Below are positions 25,339 through 33,801 of a stretch of DNA of 64,000 nt, one piece after another (positions within the stretch are counted from its first letter, which is position 1; the number at the start of each line of letters is the position of its first letter). Source of the DNA: Tabrizicola thermarum (GTDB lineage: Bacteria; Pseudomonadota; Alphaproteobacteria; Rhodobacterales; Rhodobacteraceae); NCBI RefSeq assembly GCF_003574395.1, contig NZ_QMJY01000083.1:1-64000 (forward strand), given 5' to 3'. The position numbers and the translations under genes were made by a program. The notes under the pieces are model-generated. The model was not told where the DNA came from. It worked only from the letters and a program-made list of their open reading frames with translations, and ran no database searches.

Positions 25339-25384
25339 TGGCTCCGGCGGTAGGGATCGAACCTACGACCAATTGATTAACAGT
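25339..25384 (-). repeat. attR, 46-bp repeat within tRNA-Asn
   Basis: Identical to 15082-15127; here it forms the functional 3' part of the tRNA gene, so integration leaves the tRNA intact. Confidence 0.92.
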
Positions 25385-25413
25385 CAACTGCTCTACCGCT
25401 GAGCTACGCCGGA
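25339..25413 (-). tRNA. tRNA-Asn (GTT anticodon)
   Basis: A complete 75-nt cloverleaf on the minus strand with encoded CCA: acceptor TCCGGCG pairs with CGCCGGA, the D arm is GCTC/GAGC, the anticodon loop CTGTTAA gives GTT, and the T loop is TTCGATC. Its 3' 46 nt are the attR repeat of the integrated element. Confidence 0.96.
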
Positions 25414-25482
25414 ACACGCGGGGTCTATAGCAAGGCATGTCGGGAGCGGCAAGAGGCAAAACCGGGGAAAATGCGGCTGGGG

Positions 25483-26349
25483 TCACCTGAGTGCGAATTC
25501 GGCCTCGGGATGCAGGTCGGGGTCAGCCTTCACCAGGTTTCTTGTCGCCAGATCAATAAGATGCGCCAGCACGTTGCGCGCGGCCGCGGGCAAGAGCTGC
25601 GACGGGGTGCCGGAATAGACCCGCGAGGTCAGCGCGGGAATGCGGGCAGGTCCCTCGGCCAGCGCGGCAAGGATCTGCGCCTCGCGGCCCCGTCGGTGGG
25701 CGATCAGGTCGGCCAGGCGGCGGGCAGGGTCGCCGACCGGCGCGCCGTGGCCGGGCAGACAGCGGGTCCAGGACGTCTCGCTCAGCCGCTGAAGCGAGGC
25801 CATGTAGGCGGCCATGTCTCCGTCCGGGGGCGAGACGACGGAGGTGGACCAGCCCATGACGTGGTCTCCGGAAAAAAGCGTATCCCCCAGGGCCAGGCAA
25901 AGGTGGCCGCCAAGATGGCCGGGCGTGTGGAGCGCCCGCAGCGTCCAGTCCGGGCCCGACAGGCTTTCGCCGTCCGACAGGATGACATCCGGCGCGAAGC
26001 CGTGGTCCAGCCCTTCGCCGTGATCGGGCAGGGTAGGGGCCAGCCGGGCCATCACCGCGCTGCGCCCTGCGGTTGCGGGGCCGAAGGCGTGGATCGGCGC
26101 CCCGGTCAGCGCGGCGAGCCGCTGCGCAAGGGCCGAGTGGTCCCGATGGGCGTGGGTGACGATGATCCGGTCGATCTGCTGTCCCGGCCCGAGGGCGGCC
26201 AGGATGGCGGACAGATGCGCGGGGTCGTCCGGGCCTGGGTCGATCACCGCAAGGCGGGCGGCTCCGACCAGCCAGGTATTGGTCCCGGCCCCGGTCAGCG
26301 GCGAGGGGTTCGGGGCAAGGAGGCATCGGATCGGCGGGTCTGCGGTCAT
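25483..26349 (-). CDS. MBL-fold metallo-hydrolase (LACTB2/glyoxalase-II-like)
   Basis: This 288-aa protein has the metallo-beta-lactamase motif THAHRDHS (H66, H68, D70, H71), TPGHLGGHLC with the third-site His, and FSGDHVMGW with the bridging Asp. CLPGHGAPV and a C-terminal helical domain (about 220-288) follow the core, as in the LACTB2-type hydrolases common in alphaproteobacteria. The opening GTNTWLVG is typical of the group. The physiological substrate (thioester, phosphodiester or RNA) is not evident. It is monocistronic between tRNA-Asn and the divergent kinase gene. Confidence 0.85.
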   Translation of the reverse strand: MTADPPIRCLLAPNPSPLTGAGTNTWLVGAARLAVIDPGPDDPAHLSAILAALGPGQQIDRIIVTHAHRDHSALAQRLAALTGAPIHAFGPATAGRSAVMARLAPTLPDHGEGLDHGFAPDVILSDGESLSGPDWTLRALHTPGHLGGHLCLALGDTLFSGDHVMGWSTSVVSPPDGDMAAYMASLQRLSETSWTRCLPGHGAPVGDPARRLADLIAHRRGREAQILAALAEGPARIPALTSRVYSGTPSQLLPAAARNVLAHLIDLATRNLVKADPDLHPEAEFALR

Positions 26350-26407
26350 GCGGCTTTCCGGTCGGGTGGCTTTCCAAAGGAGCGGGGGCCAGATAGGCTT
26401 TGCCGCG

Positions 26408-27715
26408 ATGTCGGTCTTGCAACGTATCTTTCCCAGGGGCCTTTACGGCCGCGCGGCGCTGATCCTGATCGTGCCGATCCTTGCCATACAGCTGGTCTTT
26501 TCCACCGAGTTCATCCAGCGCTTCTATGAAGACGTGACCGGGCAGATGACGCAAGGGGTGGCGATCGACCTGGCCTTCCTGATGGACGAGATTGCCGCCA
26601 GTCCTTCGCTGGAGGCCGCGCGCGACCGGGTGACGCCGCTGGCCACGGCGCTGGAGATCACCCTGACGCTTCCCGCGGGCGAGGGCGCGCCGCTGGCGGA
26701 CCGCAAGAACCGGATCGACCTGTCCGGCGACACGATCATCTCGACCCTGCACAGCCGGCTGCCCGGACTGGTTGCGGTGGATCTGACCCGGCAGGACCGG
26801 ATGGTGAACCTGCGCTTCGACAGCCCGTTCGGTCCGGTGCAGGCCGAAGTCAGCCGGCGGCGGATGTCGGCCGCCAATCCGCACCAGCTGATCGTGCTGA
26901 TGCTCTTCGCCTCGGTGCTTCTGACGGTGATCGCCTATTACTTCCTGCGCCGCCAGTTGCGCCCCATCACCAAGCTGGCCGAGGCGGCCGAGGCCTTCGG
27001 CAAGGGGCGCTCGGTCCGCTATCGCCCGCGCGGTGCGCTGGAGGTGCGGGCGGCGGGCCGGGCCTTCCTGGACATGCGGGCGCGGATCGAGCGGCAGATC
27101 GAGCAGCGGACGCTGATGCTGTCCGGCGTCAGTCACGACCTGCGCACGCCCCTGACACGGATGCGGCTGGCCTTGTCGCTGATGCCGGAGGATCCCGAGG
27201 TGGCGGCGCTGCAGGCCGATGTGATGCAGATGGAGCGGATGGTCGATGAGTTCCTTTCCTTCGTCCGGGGGGACGCGATGGAAAGCTCGGTCCCGACGGA
27301 TGTCGTCGCCCTGGTGCGGGGGGTCGCCGACCGGACGGGGGCGGTGCTGGCCGGTGTCGAAGGCCCGGCCGAGCCGGTGATGATGCGGCCGCAGGCGATC
27401 GTGCGGGCGGTGGAAAATCTGGTCGGCAACGCGCAGCGCTTCGGCAAGCGGGTGGAGTTGCGCCTGATCTTTCAGGAGCGCAGCCTGCGGATCGTGGTCG
27501 AGGATGACGGCCCGGGCATCCCGGCGGATCGGCGCGAGGAAGCCCTGCGCCCCTTCACCCGGCTGGAGGCGTCCCGCGATCCGAACCGGGGGGCGGGGGT
27601 GGGGCTGGGCTTGTCGATCGCGTCCGACATCGCGCTGAGCCACGGCGGCGCGTTGCGGCTGTCGGAGAGCGAGACGCTGGGCGGGTTACGGGTGGACCTG
27701 GTGATCGCGCGCTGA
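26408..27715 (+). CDS. EnvZ-like sensor histidine kinase
   Basis: This 435-aa inner-membrane kinase has TM1 at about residues 15-35 and a periplasmic region to about 155. TM2 lies at about 162-180, a HAMP linker follows, then the HisKA box SGVSHDLRTPLTRMR with phospho-acceptor H243. The catalytic domain has NLVGNAQRFGK (N box), DDGPGIP (G1) and GAGVGLGLSIASDI (G2). The overall layout resembles EnvZ. No response regulator is adjacent, so its partner is encoded elsewhere. ATG 26408 fits the hydrophobic N-terminus; an in-frame upstream ATG at 26348 would add 20 polar residues. It ends flush against the convergent CAP gene. Confidence 0.88.
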   Translation: MSVLQRIFPRGLYGRAALILIVPILAIQLVFSTEFIQRFYEDVTGQMTQGVAIDLAFLMDEIAASPSLEAARDRVTPLATALEITLTLPAGEGAPLADRKNRIDLSGDTIISTLHSRLPGLVAVDLTRQDRMVNLRFDSPFGPVQAEVSRRRMSAANPHQLIVLMLFASVLLTVIAYYFLRRQLRPITKLAEAAEAFGKGRSVRYRPRGALEVRAAGRAFLDMRARIERQIEQRTLMLSGVSHDLRTPLTRMRLALSLMPEDPEVAALQADVMQMERMVDEFLSFVRGDAMESSVPTDVVALVRGVADRTGAVLAGVEGPAEPVMMRPQAIVRAVENLVGNAQRFGKRVELRLIFQERSLRIVVEDDGPGIPADRREEALRPFTRLEASRDPNRGAGVGLGLSIASDIALSHGGALRLSESETLGGLRVDLVIAR

Positions 27716-28204
27716 TCACTTCGATGCGCCGACCACGATGATCCAGTGCAGCTTGTTGTCCGGTGGCGGGCTGAGCGCGATGCCGACGCCGACTTCACGC
27801 GCCTTGCGCAGCAGGATGTTGTTCTTGTGCTTGGGCGAATGCATCCACCATTCCACCGCGCGGGCCCCGCTGCCAAAGCCCCGGCCGGTGTTTTCCGCCG
27901 CCGTCCGGAAGGCATATCCGGCGCGGCGCAGGCGGGTCTTCAGCGTGCCGCCGTCCGAAGAGGTATGGCTGATCGATCGGCGCATGGCGTTGTCGCAGGC
28001 ATGGCCCTGGGCGGCCTTGTCCAGCTTGGCCGAAAGGGTCAGCGGCGACAGGCCGTGGGCCTTGCGTTCGGCGTTCAGGTGGCTGAGCAGTTCCTGCTGC
28101 ATGGCATTCGCATTGGGCGGGATCGTGCAGCCTGCCTGGGCCGCAGCCCCAAGGCAGATCATGGCGGAAGCGGCAAAAGCCGCAAACGTCAGGCGCATGG
28201 ACAT
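27716..28204 (-). CDS. CAP-domain (CRISP/SCP-like) secreted protein
   Basis: This 162-aa protein starts at ATG 28204 with GGGGAG upstream and a Sec signal (MRLTFAAFAASAMICLGAAAQA). The mature part is a bacterial CAP domain: LLSHLNAERKAHGLSPLTL, the first His in AAQGHACDNAM, SISHTSSDGG, AAENTGRGFG with the conserved ENxG, and WWMHSPKHKNNIL with the second His. It is presumed periplasmic or secreted, function unknown. Its stop lies directly against the kinase stop, with no intergenic space. Confidence 0.88.
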   Translation of the reverse strand: MSMRLTFAAFAASAMICLGAAAQAGCTIPPNANAMQQELLSHLNAERKAHGLSPLTLSAKLDKAAQGHACDNAMRRSISHTSSDGGTLKTRLRRAGYAFRTAAENTGRGFGSGARAVEWWMHSPKHKNNILLRKAREVGVGIALSPPPDNKLHWIIVVGASK

Positions 28205-28427
28205 GGCGGCTCCCCTGAGTAAGTCACTGTCCCGTGATTCCAGACCAGTTGGGCCAGATTCTGGCAGAATGTGGCGCAATTGGTGATTTACGCGAGAATT
28301 GTGCGCAAGGACACTCATCTTGCAGTCGAGTAGGCAGGACTTGGCCAAGACATGGGCAGGACCCCGCGGAAAGTTGACTTTCCATGTGCCGGACAACCGC
28401 GGAAGGATGGGGTGATGAGGAGGCGCC

Positions 28428-29036
28428 ATGCTGGACGGGTTGATGCGCGGGGTAATCAACACCCCATTGGACGAGGGCGGGCGCTGGCTTGCGGCGCGCG
28501 GCGCTTCGGCCAATGCGGTGACGCTGGCGGGGCTGGCGCTTGGGCTTGTGGCGGCGGTGCTGATCGGGTTCGGCTGGTCGGGCCTTCTTGTCGCGGCGGT
28601 TCTGCTGGCCAGTCGTCTGGCAGACGGGCTGGACGGGGCGGTGGCGCGGGCGCGGGGCAAGTCGGATTTCGGCGGTTTTCTCGACATCGTCTGCGACTTC
28701 GCCTTTTACGGCGCGATCCCGCTGGCCTTCGTGCTGCGCGATCCGGGGGCGAACGGTGTGGCGGGGGCGTTTCTTCTGTTCAGCTTCTACGTCAATGCCG
28801 CGACCTTTCTGGGCTATGCGATCCTTGCAGAGAAGCACGGGCTTGAGACCCGGTCGCGCGGGGAGAAGTCGCTTTATTTCACCGCCGGGCTGATGGAGGG
28901 GACCGAGACGATCCTCTGTTTTCTGGTGCTGGTGCTGTGGCCTGCGCTTTTCGTGCCGCTGGCCTGGATCTTCGGGGTGCTGTGCGTCGTGACGGCGCTG
29001 GCGCGGATCCTTCTGGCGGCGCGGACGTTCCGCTAA
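28428..29036 (+). CDS. CDP-alcohol phosphatidyltransferase family protein
   Basis: This 202-aa integral membrane enzyme transfers a CDP-linked phosphatidyl or similar group to an alcohol acceptor. The signature D-G-x2-A-R-x8-G-x3-D-x3-D is seen as DGLDGAVARARGK followed by GGFLDIVCD. About six hydrophobic segments surround it. The family covers PgsA, PssA, Pcs and others; the acceptor cannot be read from the sequence. Its 3' end overlaps the convergent FAD protein gene by 4 nt. Confidence 0.85.
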   Translation: MLDGLMRGVINTPLDEGGRWLAARGASANAVTLAGLALGLVAAVLIGFGWSGLLVAAVLLASRLADGLDGAVARARGKSDFGGFLDIVCDFAFYGAIPLAFVLRDPGANGVAGAFLLFSFYVNAATFLGYAILAEKHGLETRSRGEKSLYFTAGLMEGTETILCFLVLVLWPALFVPLAWIFGVLCVVTALARILLAARTFR

Positions 29037-30199
29037 CCCGTCACCGCCTCGCGGAACCGGAAGAAGCCGTGCGTGGCATGGGGCCAGGCCAGCCGGTCAT
29101 GGTCGCGCAGAACGCGGGCAAACCGGAGGCCCTGCGGGATGGTCAGGCGCGCAAGCCTGTCCAGCGCCGAGGCGATGGGTCCTGTCGCGGCGTAGGGCGT
29201 GGCGATCTGCGTCACCCCTTCGCGCCCGGCATGGTCAAGCAGCGCGGAAAGGTCGTTCGGGCCGAAACGCGGGGCCTCCGGGGCGCCGAGGCGGGTCAGG
29301 GCGTCGCTGATGGCCCGTTCGGTGAACTGCCGGACCGGACCCGCGACAGCCAGCGGCGAGCGGCCCGCCACGTCCGTCAGGACAGCCACAGCGCGGGGGC
29401 GGAGGCCCTGGTCCAGCAGGATTTCCGGGCAGAGGTCCTCTTCGGTGACAAGCAGAAGGGTAGGGGCCGTGAGGTCAAGCCTGTCGCCTTCGGGCGCGGG
29501 GTGGGGGGCGGGAAGGGGCTGCATCGGCAGGGGCGGGGCATTTGGGACCAGTCCTTCCGGCCGGAAGCGGCCGCGCGTGTTCGCCGCGATGTTTTCGGCG
29601 GTCGCAAGATAGGTCTTGCCCGGCGTGTGCAGTCCCCCGACCCAGCGCCAGGACAGTGTGTTCGAGGCCGGGTCGCCGTCGATCAGGTGGCGCAGGAAGA
29701 AGTCCGCCCCCAGCTCCCAGGGCAGGCGCAGAGTGAAGATCCAGATCGAGGCGAACCACATCCGGGCGTGGTTGTGCAGATAGCCGGTGGCGATCAGTTC
29801 CTGGGCCCAGTGGTCGAAGCCGTCGATCCCGGTTTCGCCCAGCATCGCGGCCTCGGCCCGGGCGGCAAGGCCAGGTTCGACGGCAAGACGGTTCAGCGCC
29901 GCCTGGAGCCCTTGCCGGTAGGCGGTCCAGACCGATGGCCGAAGCTCCAGCCAGCCTTTCCAGTAGGTCCGCCACCAGACCTCGGCCAGGAACTTCTCGG
30001 CCCCGCGGGGATGGGCGCGGAGAGTGGCGTCGATCACCTCGGCCTCGGTCACCAGCCGGTGCCGCAGCCAGGGCGAGAGGGCGGAGACATGCGGATGGCC
30101 GGGCAGGTCCAGATTGCGCAGATCGGCATAGGCGCGGCCCGCGCGAGGGAGGAAGGCAGTCAGGCGGTCAAGGCCGGCGGCGCGGGTCGGTGTGAACAT
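29033..30199 (-). CDS. Photolyase/cryptochrome-like FAD-binding protein with unusual domain order
   Basis: In this 388-aa protein the first 210 residues correspond to the FAD-binding (C-terminal) domain of photolyases and cryptochromes: WRTYWKGWLE, GYLHNHARMWFASIW, FLRHLIDGDPASNTLSWRW and GGLHTPGKTYLA, which line FAD. Residues about 240-388 form an alpha/beta-like region (TLLLVTEEDLCPEIL onward) instead of an N-terminal antenna domain. So the domain order appears swapped compared with standard photolyases. The role could be light sensing or DNA repair; the Trp electron-transfer chain cannot be confirmed here. It is convergent with the phosphatidyltransferase gene (4-nt overlap) and divergent from clpP. 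Confidence 0.7.
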   Translation of the reverse strand: MFTPTRAAGLDRLTAFLPRAGRAYADLRNLDLPGHPHVSALSPWLRHRLVTEAEVIDATLRAHPRGAEKFLAEVWWRTYWKGWLELRPSVWTAYRQGLQAALNRLAVEPGLAARAEAAMLGETGIDGFDHWAQELIATGYLHNHARMWFASIWIFTLRLPWELGADFFLRHLIDGDPASNTLSWRWVGGLHTPGKTYLATAENIAANTRGRFRPEGLVPNAPPLPMQPLPAPHPAPEGDRLDLTAPTLLLVTEEDLCPEILLDQGLRPRAVAVLTDVAGRSPLAVAGPVRQFTERAISDALTRLGAPEAPRFGPNDLSALLDHAGREGVTQIATPYAATGPIASALDRLARLTIPQGLRFARVLRDHDRLAWPHATHGFFRFREAVTG

Positions 30200-30270
30200 G
30201 ATCGGGGTTTAGAGTGCATATGCGCCATTTCAAGGCGCAGGCCCCCCGTGGCAAAAGCGTCCGGGGTGCC

Positions 30271-30295
30271 CTTGCAGCCCCCGTTCCGCCCCACT
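30271..30295 (+). promoter_or_regulatory. Possible RpoH-type heat-shock promoter of clpP
   Basis: CTTGCAG (30271-30277), 11 nt, then CCCCACT (30289-30295) resembles the sigma-32 pattern CTTGAAA, 11-15 nt, CCCATNT. It lies about 60 bp before clpP ATG. The match is partial, so this is a weak call. Confidence 0.35.
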
Positions 30296-30354
30296 AAGAC
30301 TCTCGCAATACTTTGGACGATATTCCTCGACAAAGACACGAGAGGCAGGCCCCG

Positions 30355-30987
30355 ATGCGCGATCCCGTTGACCATTACATGAACACGCTCGTCCCCATGG
30401 TCGTCGAACAGACGAGCCGCGGCGAACGCGCCTATGACATCTACAGCCGGTTGTTGAAGGAGCGGATCATCTTCCTGGCCGGCCCGGTGCACGACGGCAT
30501 GTCCAGCCTGATCTGCGCGCAGCTTCTGTTCCTGGAATCGGAGAATCCGACCAAGGAAATCAGCATGTACATCAACAGCCCCGGCGGCGTGGTGACGGCG
30601 GGCCTGTCGATCTATGACACGATGCAGTACATCCGGCCGAAGATTTCCACCCTGGTGATCGGGCAGGCGGCCTCGATGGGCTCGCTTCTGCTGACCGCGG
30701 GCGAGAAGGGGATGCGCTTCAGCCTGCCGAACAGCCGGATCATGGTGCACCAGCCCTCGGGCGGCTATCAGGGCCAGGCGACCGACATCTGGATCCATGC
30801 GCAGGAGACGCTGAAGCTGAAGCGGCGCCTGAACGAGATCTACGTCAGGCACACCGGCAACGACTATGACACCGTCGAGGCGGCGCTGGAGCGTGACAAC
30901 TTCATGTCGGCCGAGGATGCCAAGGCCTGGGGTCTGATCGACCAGATCCTGGAAAGCCGTGGAAAGGCCGACGATACGTCGAAATGA
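30355..30987 (+). CDS. clpP: ATP-dependent Clp protease proteolytic subunit
   Basis: This 210-aa serine protease forms tetradecameric rings in the cytosol and degrades proteins fed by ClpX or ClpA. The catalytic triad is S107 (GQAASMGS), H132 (MVHQPSGG) and D181, spaced as in other ClpP proteins. The N-terminal [20 protein letters not shown] is highly conserved. ATG 30355 is chosen because conserved sequence starts there; an upstream in-frame ATG at 30313 would add 14 non-conserved residues. clpX follows after a terminator-like hairpin. Confidence 0.97.
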   Translation: MRDPVDHYMNTLVPMVVEQTSRGERAYDIYSRLLKERIIFLAGPVHDGMSSLICAQLLFLESENPTKEISMYINSPGGVVTAGLSIYDTMQYIRPKISTLVIGQAASMGSLLLTAGEKGMRFSLPNSRIMVHQPSGGYQGQATDIWIHAQETLKLKRRLNEIYVRHTGNDYDTVEAALERDNFMSAEDAKAWGLIDQILESRGKADDTSK

Positions 30988-30997
30988 CGCCCCTTTT

Positions 30998-31034
30998 CCG
31001 CACGATGGTCCGGTCGACTTTCGTGCGGGTTTTT
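30998..31034 (+). terminator. Terminator after clpP
   Basis: CCGCACGA (30998-31005) pairs with TCGTGCGG (31021-31028), followed by GTTTTT (31029-31034). It would separate or partly attenuate transcription between clpP and clpX. Confidence 0.75.
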
Positions 31035-31127
31035 CGGATTGTGGAGCCTTGGGGGTTGGCCTAGAGTTGCCCGCAAGGCACCGGCCCCGCGGCGCGGGAA
31101 CCAGGGTGCAAAGTTAGAGGACTGCGG

Positions 31128-32390
31128 ATGGCGAACAACACCGGCGGCGACAGCAAGAATACCCTCTACTGCTCGTTCTGCGGCAAAAGCCAGCATGAAG
31201 TGCGCAAGCTGATCGCGGGGCCCACGGTCTTCATCTGCGACGAATGTGTCGAACTGTGCATGGACATCATCCGCGAGGAGACGAAGACCACGGGTCTGAA
31301 ATCCTCGGACGGTGTGCCGACCCCGCGGGAAATCTGCAAGGTGCTGGACGACTATGTGATCGGTCAGGTCCATGCCAAGCGCGTGCTGTCGGTGGCGGTG
31401 CACAACCATTACAAGCGGTTGAACCATTCCTCGAAGAACGACATCGAACTGTCGAAGTCGAACATCCTGCTGATCGGCCCCACGGGCTGCGGCAAGACGC
31501 TGCTGGCCCAGACGCTGGCGCGAATCCTGGACGTGCCCTTCACGATGGCGGATGCCACCACGCTGACCGAGGCGGGCTATGTCGGCGAGGATGTGGAGAA
31601 CATCATTCTCAAGCTCCTGCAGGCCAGCGAATACAACGTCGAACGCGCGCAGCGCGGGATCGTCTACATCGACGAGGTCGACAAGATCACGCGCAAGTCC
31701 GACAACCCCTCGATCACCCGCGACGTGAGCGGCGAGGGCGTGCAGCAGGCGCTGCTGAAGATCATGGAGGGCACCGTTGCGTCGGTGCCGCCGCAGGGGG
31801 GCCGCAAGCATCCGCAGCAGGAATTCCTTCAGGTCGATACCACGAACATCCTGTTCATCTGCGGCGGCGCCTTCGCCGGTCTGGAAAAGATCATCGCGCA
31901 GCGCAACAAGGGGTCGGGCATCGGCTTCGGCGCCGATGTGAAGGGCCCCGAAGAGCGCAGCGTGGGCGACCTGTTCAAGGAGCTGGAACCTGAGGATCTG
32001 CTCAAGTTCGGCCTGATCCCGGAATTCGTCGGCCGTCTGCCGGTCATTGCCACGCTGACCGACCTGGACGAGGCGGCGCTGGTGACGATCCTGACCGAAC
32101 CTAAGAATGCGCTGGTGAAACAGTATCAGCGCCTGTTCGAGATCGAGGGCGTGAAACTGACCTTCACACCGGATGCGCTGACCGCCATCGCCAAGCGCGC
32201 GATCAAGCGCAAGACCGGCGCGCGCGGCCTGCGGTCGATCATGGAGGACATCCTTCTGGACACCATGTTCGAACTGCCCGGCATGGACGGGGTCGAGGAA
32301 GTGGTGGTCAAGGAAGAGGCGGTGAACTCGGGCGCAAAGCCGATGCTCGTCTACACCGAGACGAAGAAGAAAGAGCCGGTCAAGGCCTGA
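31128..32390 (+). CDS. clpX: ATP-dependent Clp protease ATP-binding subunit ClpX
   Basis: This 420-aa AAA+ unfoldase for ClpP has an N-terminal zinc-binding domain with [11 protein letters not shown] and CDECVELC (residues about 14-46), Walker A GPTGCGKT and Walker [10 protein letters not shown]. The pore loop GYVGEDVE and the C-terminal sensor-2 [11 protein letters not shown] are also present. Length and motifs are canonical. It has its own upstream gap of 140 bp after clpP, containing a terminator, so it may be partly independently transcribed. Confidence 0.97.
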   Translation: MANNTGGDSKNTLYCSFCGKSQHEVRKLIAGPTVFICDECVELCMDIIREETKTTGLKSSDGVPTPREICKVLDDYVIGQVHAKRVLSVAVHNHYKRLNHSSKNDIELSKSNILLIGPTGCGKTLLAQTLARILDVPFTMADATTLTEAGYVGEDVENIILKLLQASEYNVERAQRGIVYIDEVDKITRKSDNPSITRDVSGEGVQQALLKIMEGTVASVPPQGGRKHPQQEFLQVDTTNILFICGGAFAGLEKIIAQRNKGSGIGFGADVKGPEERSVGDLFKELEPEDLLKFGLIPEFVGRLPVIATLTDLDEAALVTILTEPKNALVKQYQRLFEIEGVKLTFTPDALTAIAKRAIKRKTGARGLRSIMEDILLDTMFELPGMDGVEEVVVKEEAVNSGAKPMLVYTETKKKEPVKA

Positions 32391-32410
32391 TCCGGTCGCG
32401 CTGGTGATCG

Positions 32411-32435
32411 AAGGCGGGCCGCAAGCCCGCCTTTT
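32411..32435 (+). terminator. Terminator after clpX
   Basis: GGCGGGC (32413-32419) and GCCCGCC (32425-32431) around a 5-nt loop, preceded by AA and followed by TTTT. Confidence 0.8.
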
Positions 32436-32546
32436 CGTTTGTCCTGTCGGCGGGACATCCGCTGGCGCCCCCCGAGGGATGCGCCTTCGCCCTAGACCTT
32501 GGCGAGGCTTTCGGCCATATGGGGGAAAACGAAGACGGAGGCCCCG

Positions 32547-32921
32547 ATGTACTTCCTCAAACGCCTGCTGACCTGGTGGAACAGCCAGACCATCGGCACC
32601 CAGCTGTTCACCGCCCGCAAGGGTGTGCGGGTCGGCGAGGATGACGCGGGCAACGTCTTCTACCAGACCGCCGACGGCAAGCGGCGCTGGGTGATCTACA
32701 ACGGCGACATGGAAGCCTCGCGCGTGTCGCCGGACTGGCACGGCTGGTTGCACCACACCTGGGACGAACCGCCGACCAAGGCCCCGCTCAAGCACAAGCC
32801 CTGGGAAAAGCCGCATCAGGAGAACCTGACCGGCACCGAGGCTGCCTATGTCCCGCCGGGCTCGATCCGCCGCGCCGATCCCGTCGCCCGGCGCGACTAT
32901 GAGGCCTGGGCCCCCGAGTGA
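32547..32921 (+). CDS. NDUFA12/B17.2-like complex I accessory subunit
   Basis: This 124-aa protein belongs to the NDUFA12 family, an accessory subunit of NADH:ubiquinone oxidoreductase kept in alphaproteobacteria and mitochondria. Diagnostic blocks are [32 protein letters not shown], and [14 protein letters not shown], then [23 protein letters not shown] (in part). It should sit on the matrix/cytosolic side of complex I. The ATG at 32547 is used, since upstream in-frame residues are not conserved. The stop overlaps the mlaD start. Confidence 0.93.
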   Translation: MYFLKRLLTWWNSQTIGTQLFTARKGVRVGEDDAGNVFYQTADGKRRWVIYNGDMEASRVSPDWHGWLHHTWDEPPTKAPLKHKPWEKPHQENLTGTEAAYVPPGSIRRADPVARRDYEAWAPE

Positions 32922-33394
32922 TGGCCTACGAACGCGCAGAAATCCTGGCCGGGGCCGCGGTTCTGGCCGTGGCGCTTGGCTTCACGCTGTATGCCGCGCG
33001 CGGGGCAGGGCTGGGGAGCACGGGCGACAGCTATCCGCTGACCGCCAGCTTCCGGTCGATCGAAGGCGTGAGCATCGGCACCGACGTGCGGCTGGCCGGC
33101 GTCAAGGTCGGCACGGTGACCGACATCAGGCTGAACCCGGAAACCTATTTCGCCGATGCCACGATCTCGATGCGCAAGGATGTGGCGGTGCCGGTCGATT
33201 CGACCATCCTGATCGCGTCCGAAGGGCTGTTGGGCGGCACCTTCGTCGAGGTCCAGCCCGGCGGCGCGCTGGAGATGCTGGAGCCGGGTGGCGAGATCGA
33301 GGACACGCAAGGCGCGGTCAGCCTGATTACGCTTCTGATGAAATTCGCGGGCGGCGGCGCGGCTGCGGCCGAAGCCGAGCCTGCCGCGCCATGA
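32921..33394 (+). CDS. mlaD: MlaD-like MCE-domain lipid transport protein
   Basis: This 157-aa protein has one N-terminal membrane anchor (residues 5-25) and a single MCE domain (about 38-115) with FRSIEGVSIGTDVRLAGVKVG and GLLGGTFVEVQPGG, the hallmarks of MlaD. It is the substrate-binding ring of the Mla phospholipid transporter that maintains outer-membrane lipid asymmetry. The remaining mla genes are not in the window. ATG 32921 overlaps the NDUFA12-like stop (TGATG); an in-frame GTG at 32918 is an alternative. It overlaps the next gene by ATGA. Confidence 0.9.
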   Translation: MAYERAEILAGAAVLAVALGFTLYAARGAGLGSTGDSYPLTASFRSIEGVSIGTDVRLAGVKVGTVTDIRLNPETYFADATISMRKDVAVPVDSTILIASEGLLGGTFVEVQPGGALEMLEPGGEIEDTQGAVSLITLLMKFAGGGAAAAEAEPAAP

Positions 33395-33801
33395 GGGCGC
33401 TTTGCCTAACCCTGGCTCTGGCGCTCGCGCTTCCGGCCCAGGCGCAGGAGGCCGGGCCGGAGTTCACCGACTCCAGCGGTGCCTCGCTGCGGTTTCTGGA
33501 CAAGCTGACCAGCGAAACCGGAGATGTGACGCTGTCTCGCGGACAATCGGCCAAGTTCGGGCGGCTTCTGGTGCAACTGGACAGCTGCCGCTACCCGACC
33601 GACAACCCCGCCTCGGATGCCGAAGCGCATCTGACCATCCTGGAAGACTCCAGCAGAACGTCGCTGTTCTCTGGCTGGATGCTGGCGTCGTCGCCCGCCC
33701 TGTCGGCGCTGGACCATCCGCGCTATGACGTCTGGGTTCTGAGTTGCGTCTTGCCAGAGGCCGCGCCGCCGGAAGCGACCTCTCCGGTCGAGGGGGAGTA
33801 G
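33391..33801 (+). CDS. DUF2155 periplasmic protein
   Basis: This 136-aa secreted protein has signal peptide MRALCLTLALALALPAQAQ and a DUF2155 core: LRFLDKLTSETGDVTLSRGQ, the SCRYPTDNPASDA segment and a C-terminal WVLSC cysteine. The two cysteines may pair. Function is unknown, but the gene usually sits beside mlaD and aat in these bacteria. Translation is coupled to mlaD (ATGA). Its 3' end overlaps the convergent aat gene by 79 bp, an unusually long antisense overlap of two conserved genes. Confidence 0.88.
   Translation: MRALCLTLALALALPAQAQEAGPEFTDSSGASLRFLDKLTSETGDVTLSRGQSAKFGRLLVQLDSCRYPTDNPASDAEAHLTILEDSSRTSLFSGWMLASSPALSALDHPRYDVWVLSCVLPEAAPPEATSPVEGE

Larger units (their letters stand above)
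15082..25384 (+). mobile_element. Integrative element in tRNA-Asn with a NaeI-like restriction-modification cargo
   Basis: A 10.3-kb segment is bounded by perfect 46-bp direct repeats (15082-15127 and 25339-25384) corresponding to the 3' part of tRNA-Asn, from the anticodon loop to CCA. Inside are a tyrosine integrase next to the left repeat, an AlpA-like HTH protein, a primase-polymerase/helicase, a 600-bp candidate origin region, three unrecognised genes and a methyltransferase, NaeI-like nuclease and Vsr set on the opposite strand. There are no phage structural, lysis or conjugation genes. The content fits a phage-satellite-like or primase-based integrative element whose cargo is a restriction-modification system. 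Codon use differs from the flanks, with CTA, CGA and AGT more frequent. Confidence 0.88.

Noticed and set aside
25553-27643. Minus-strand open frame of 696 codons over the EnvZ-like kinase
   Set aside because: It is the reverse of the kinase and MBL genes; composition and lack of domains mark it as a shadow.
33391-33394. mlaD/DUF2155 overlap considered as frameshift
   Set aside because: ATGA overlap with full-length products on each side is ordinary translational coupling.
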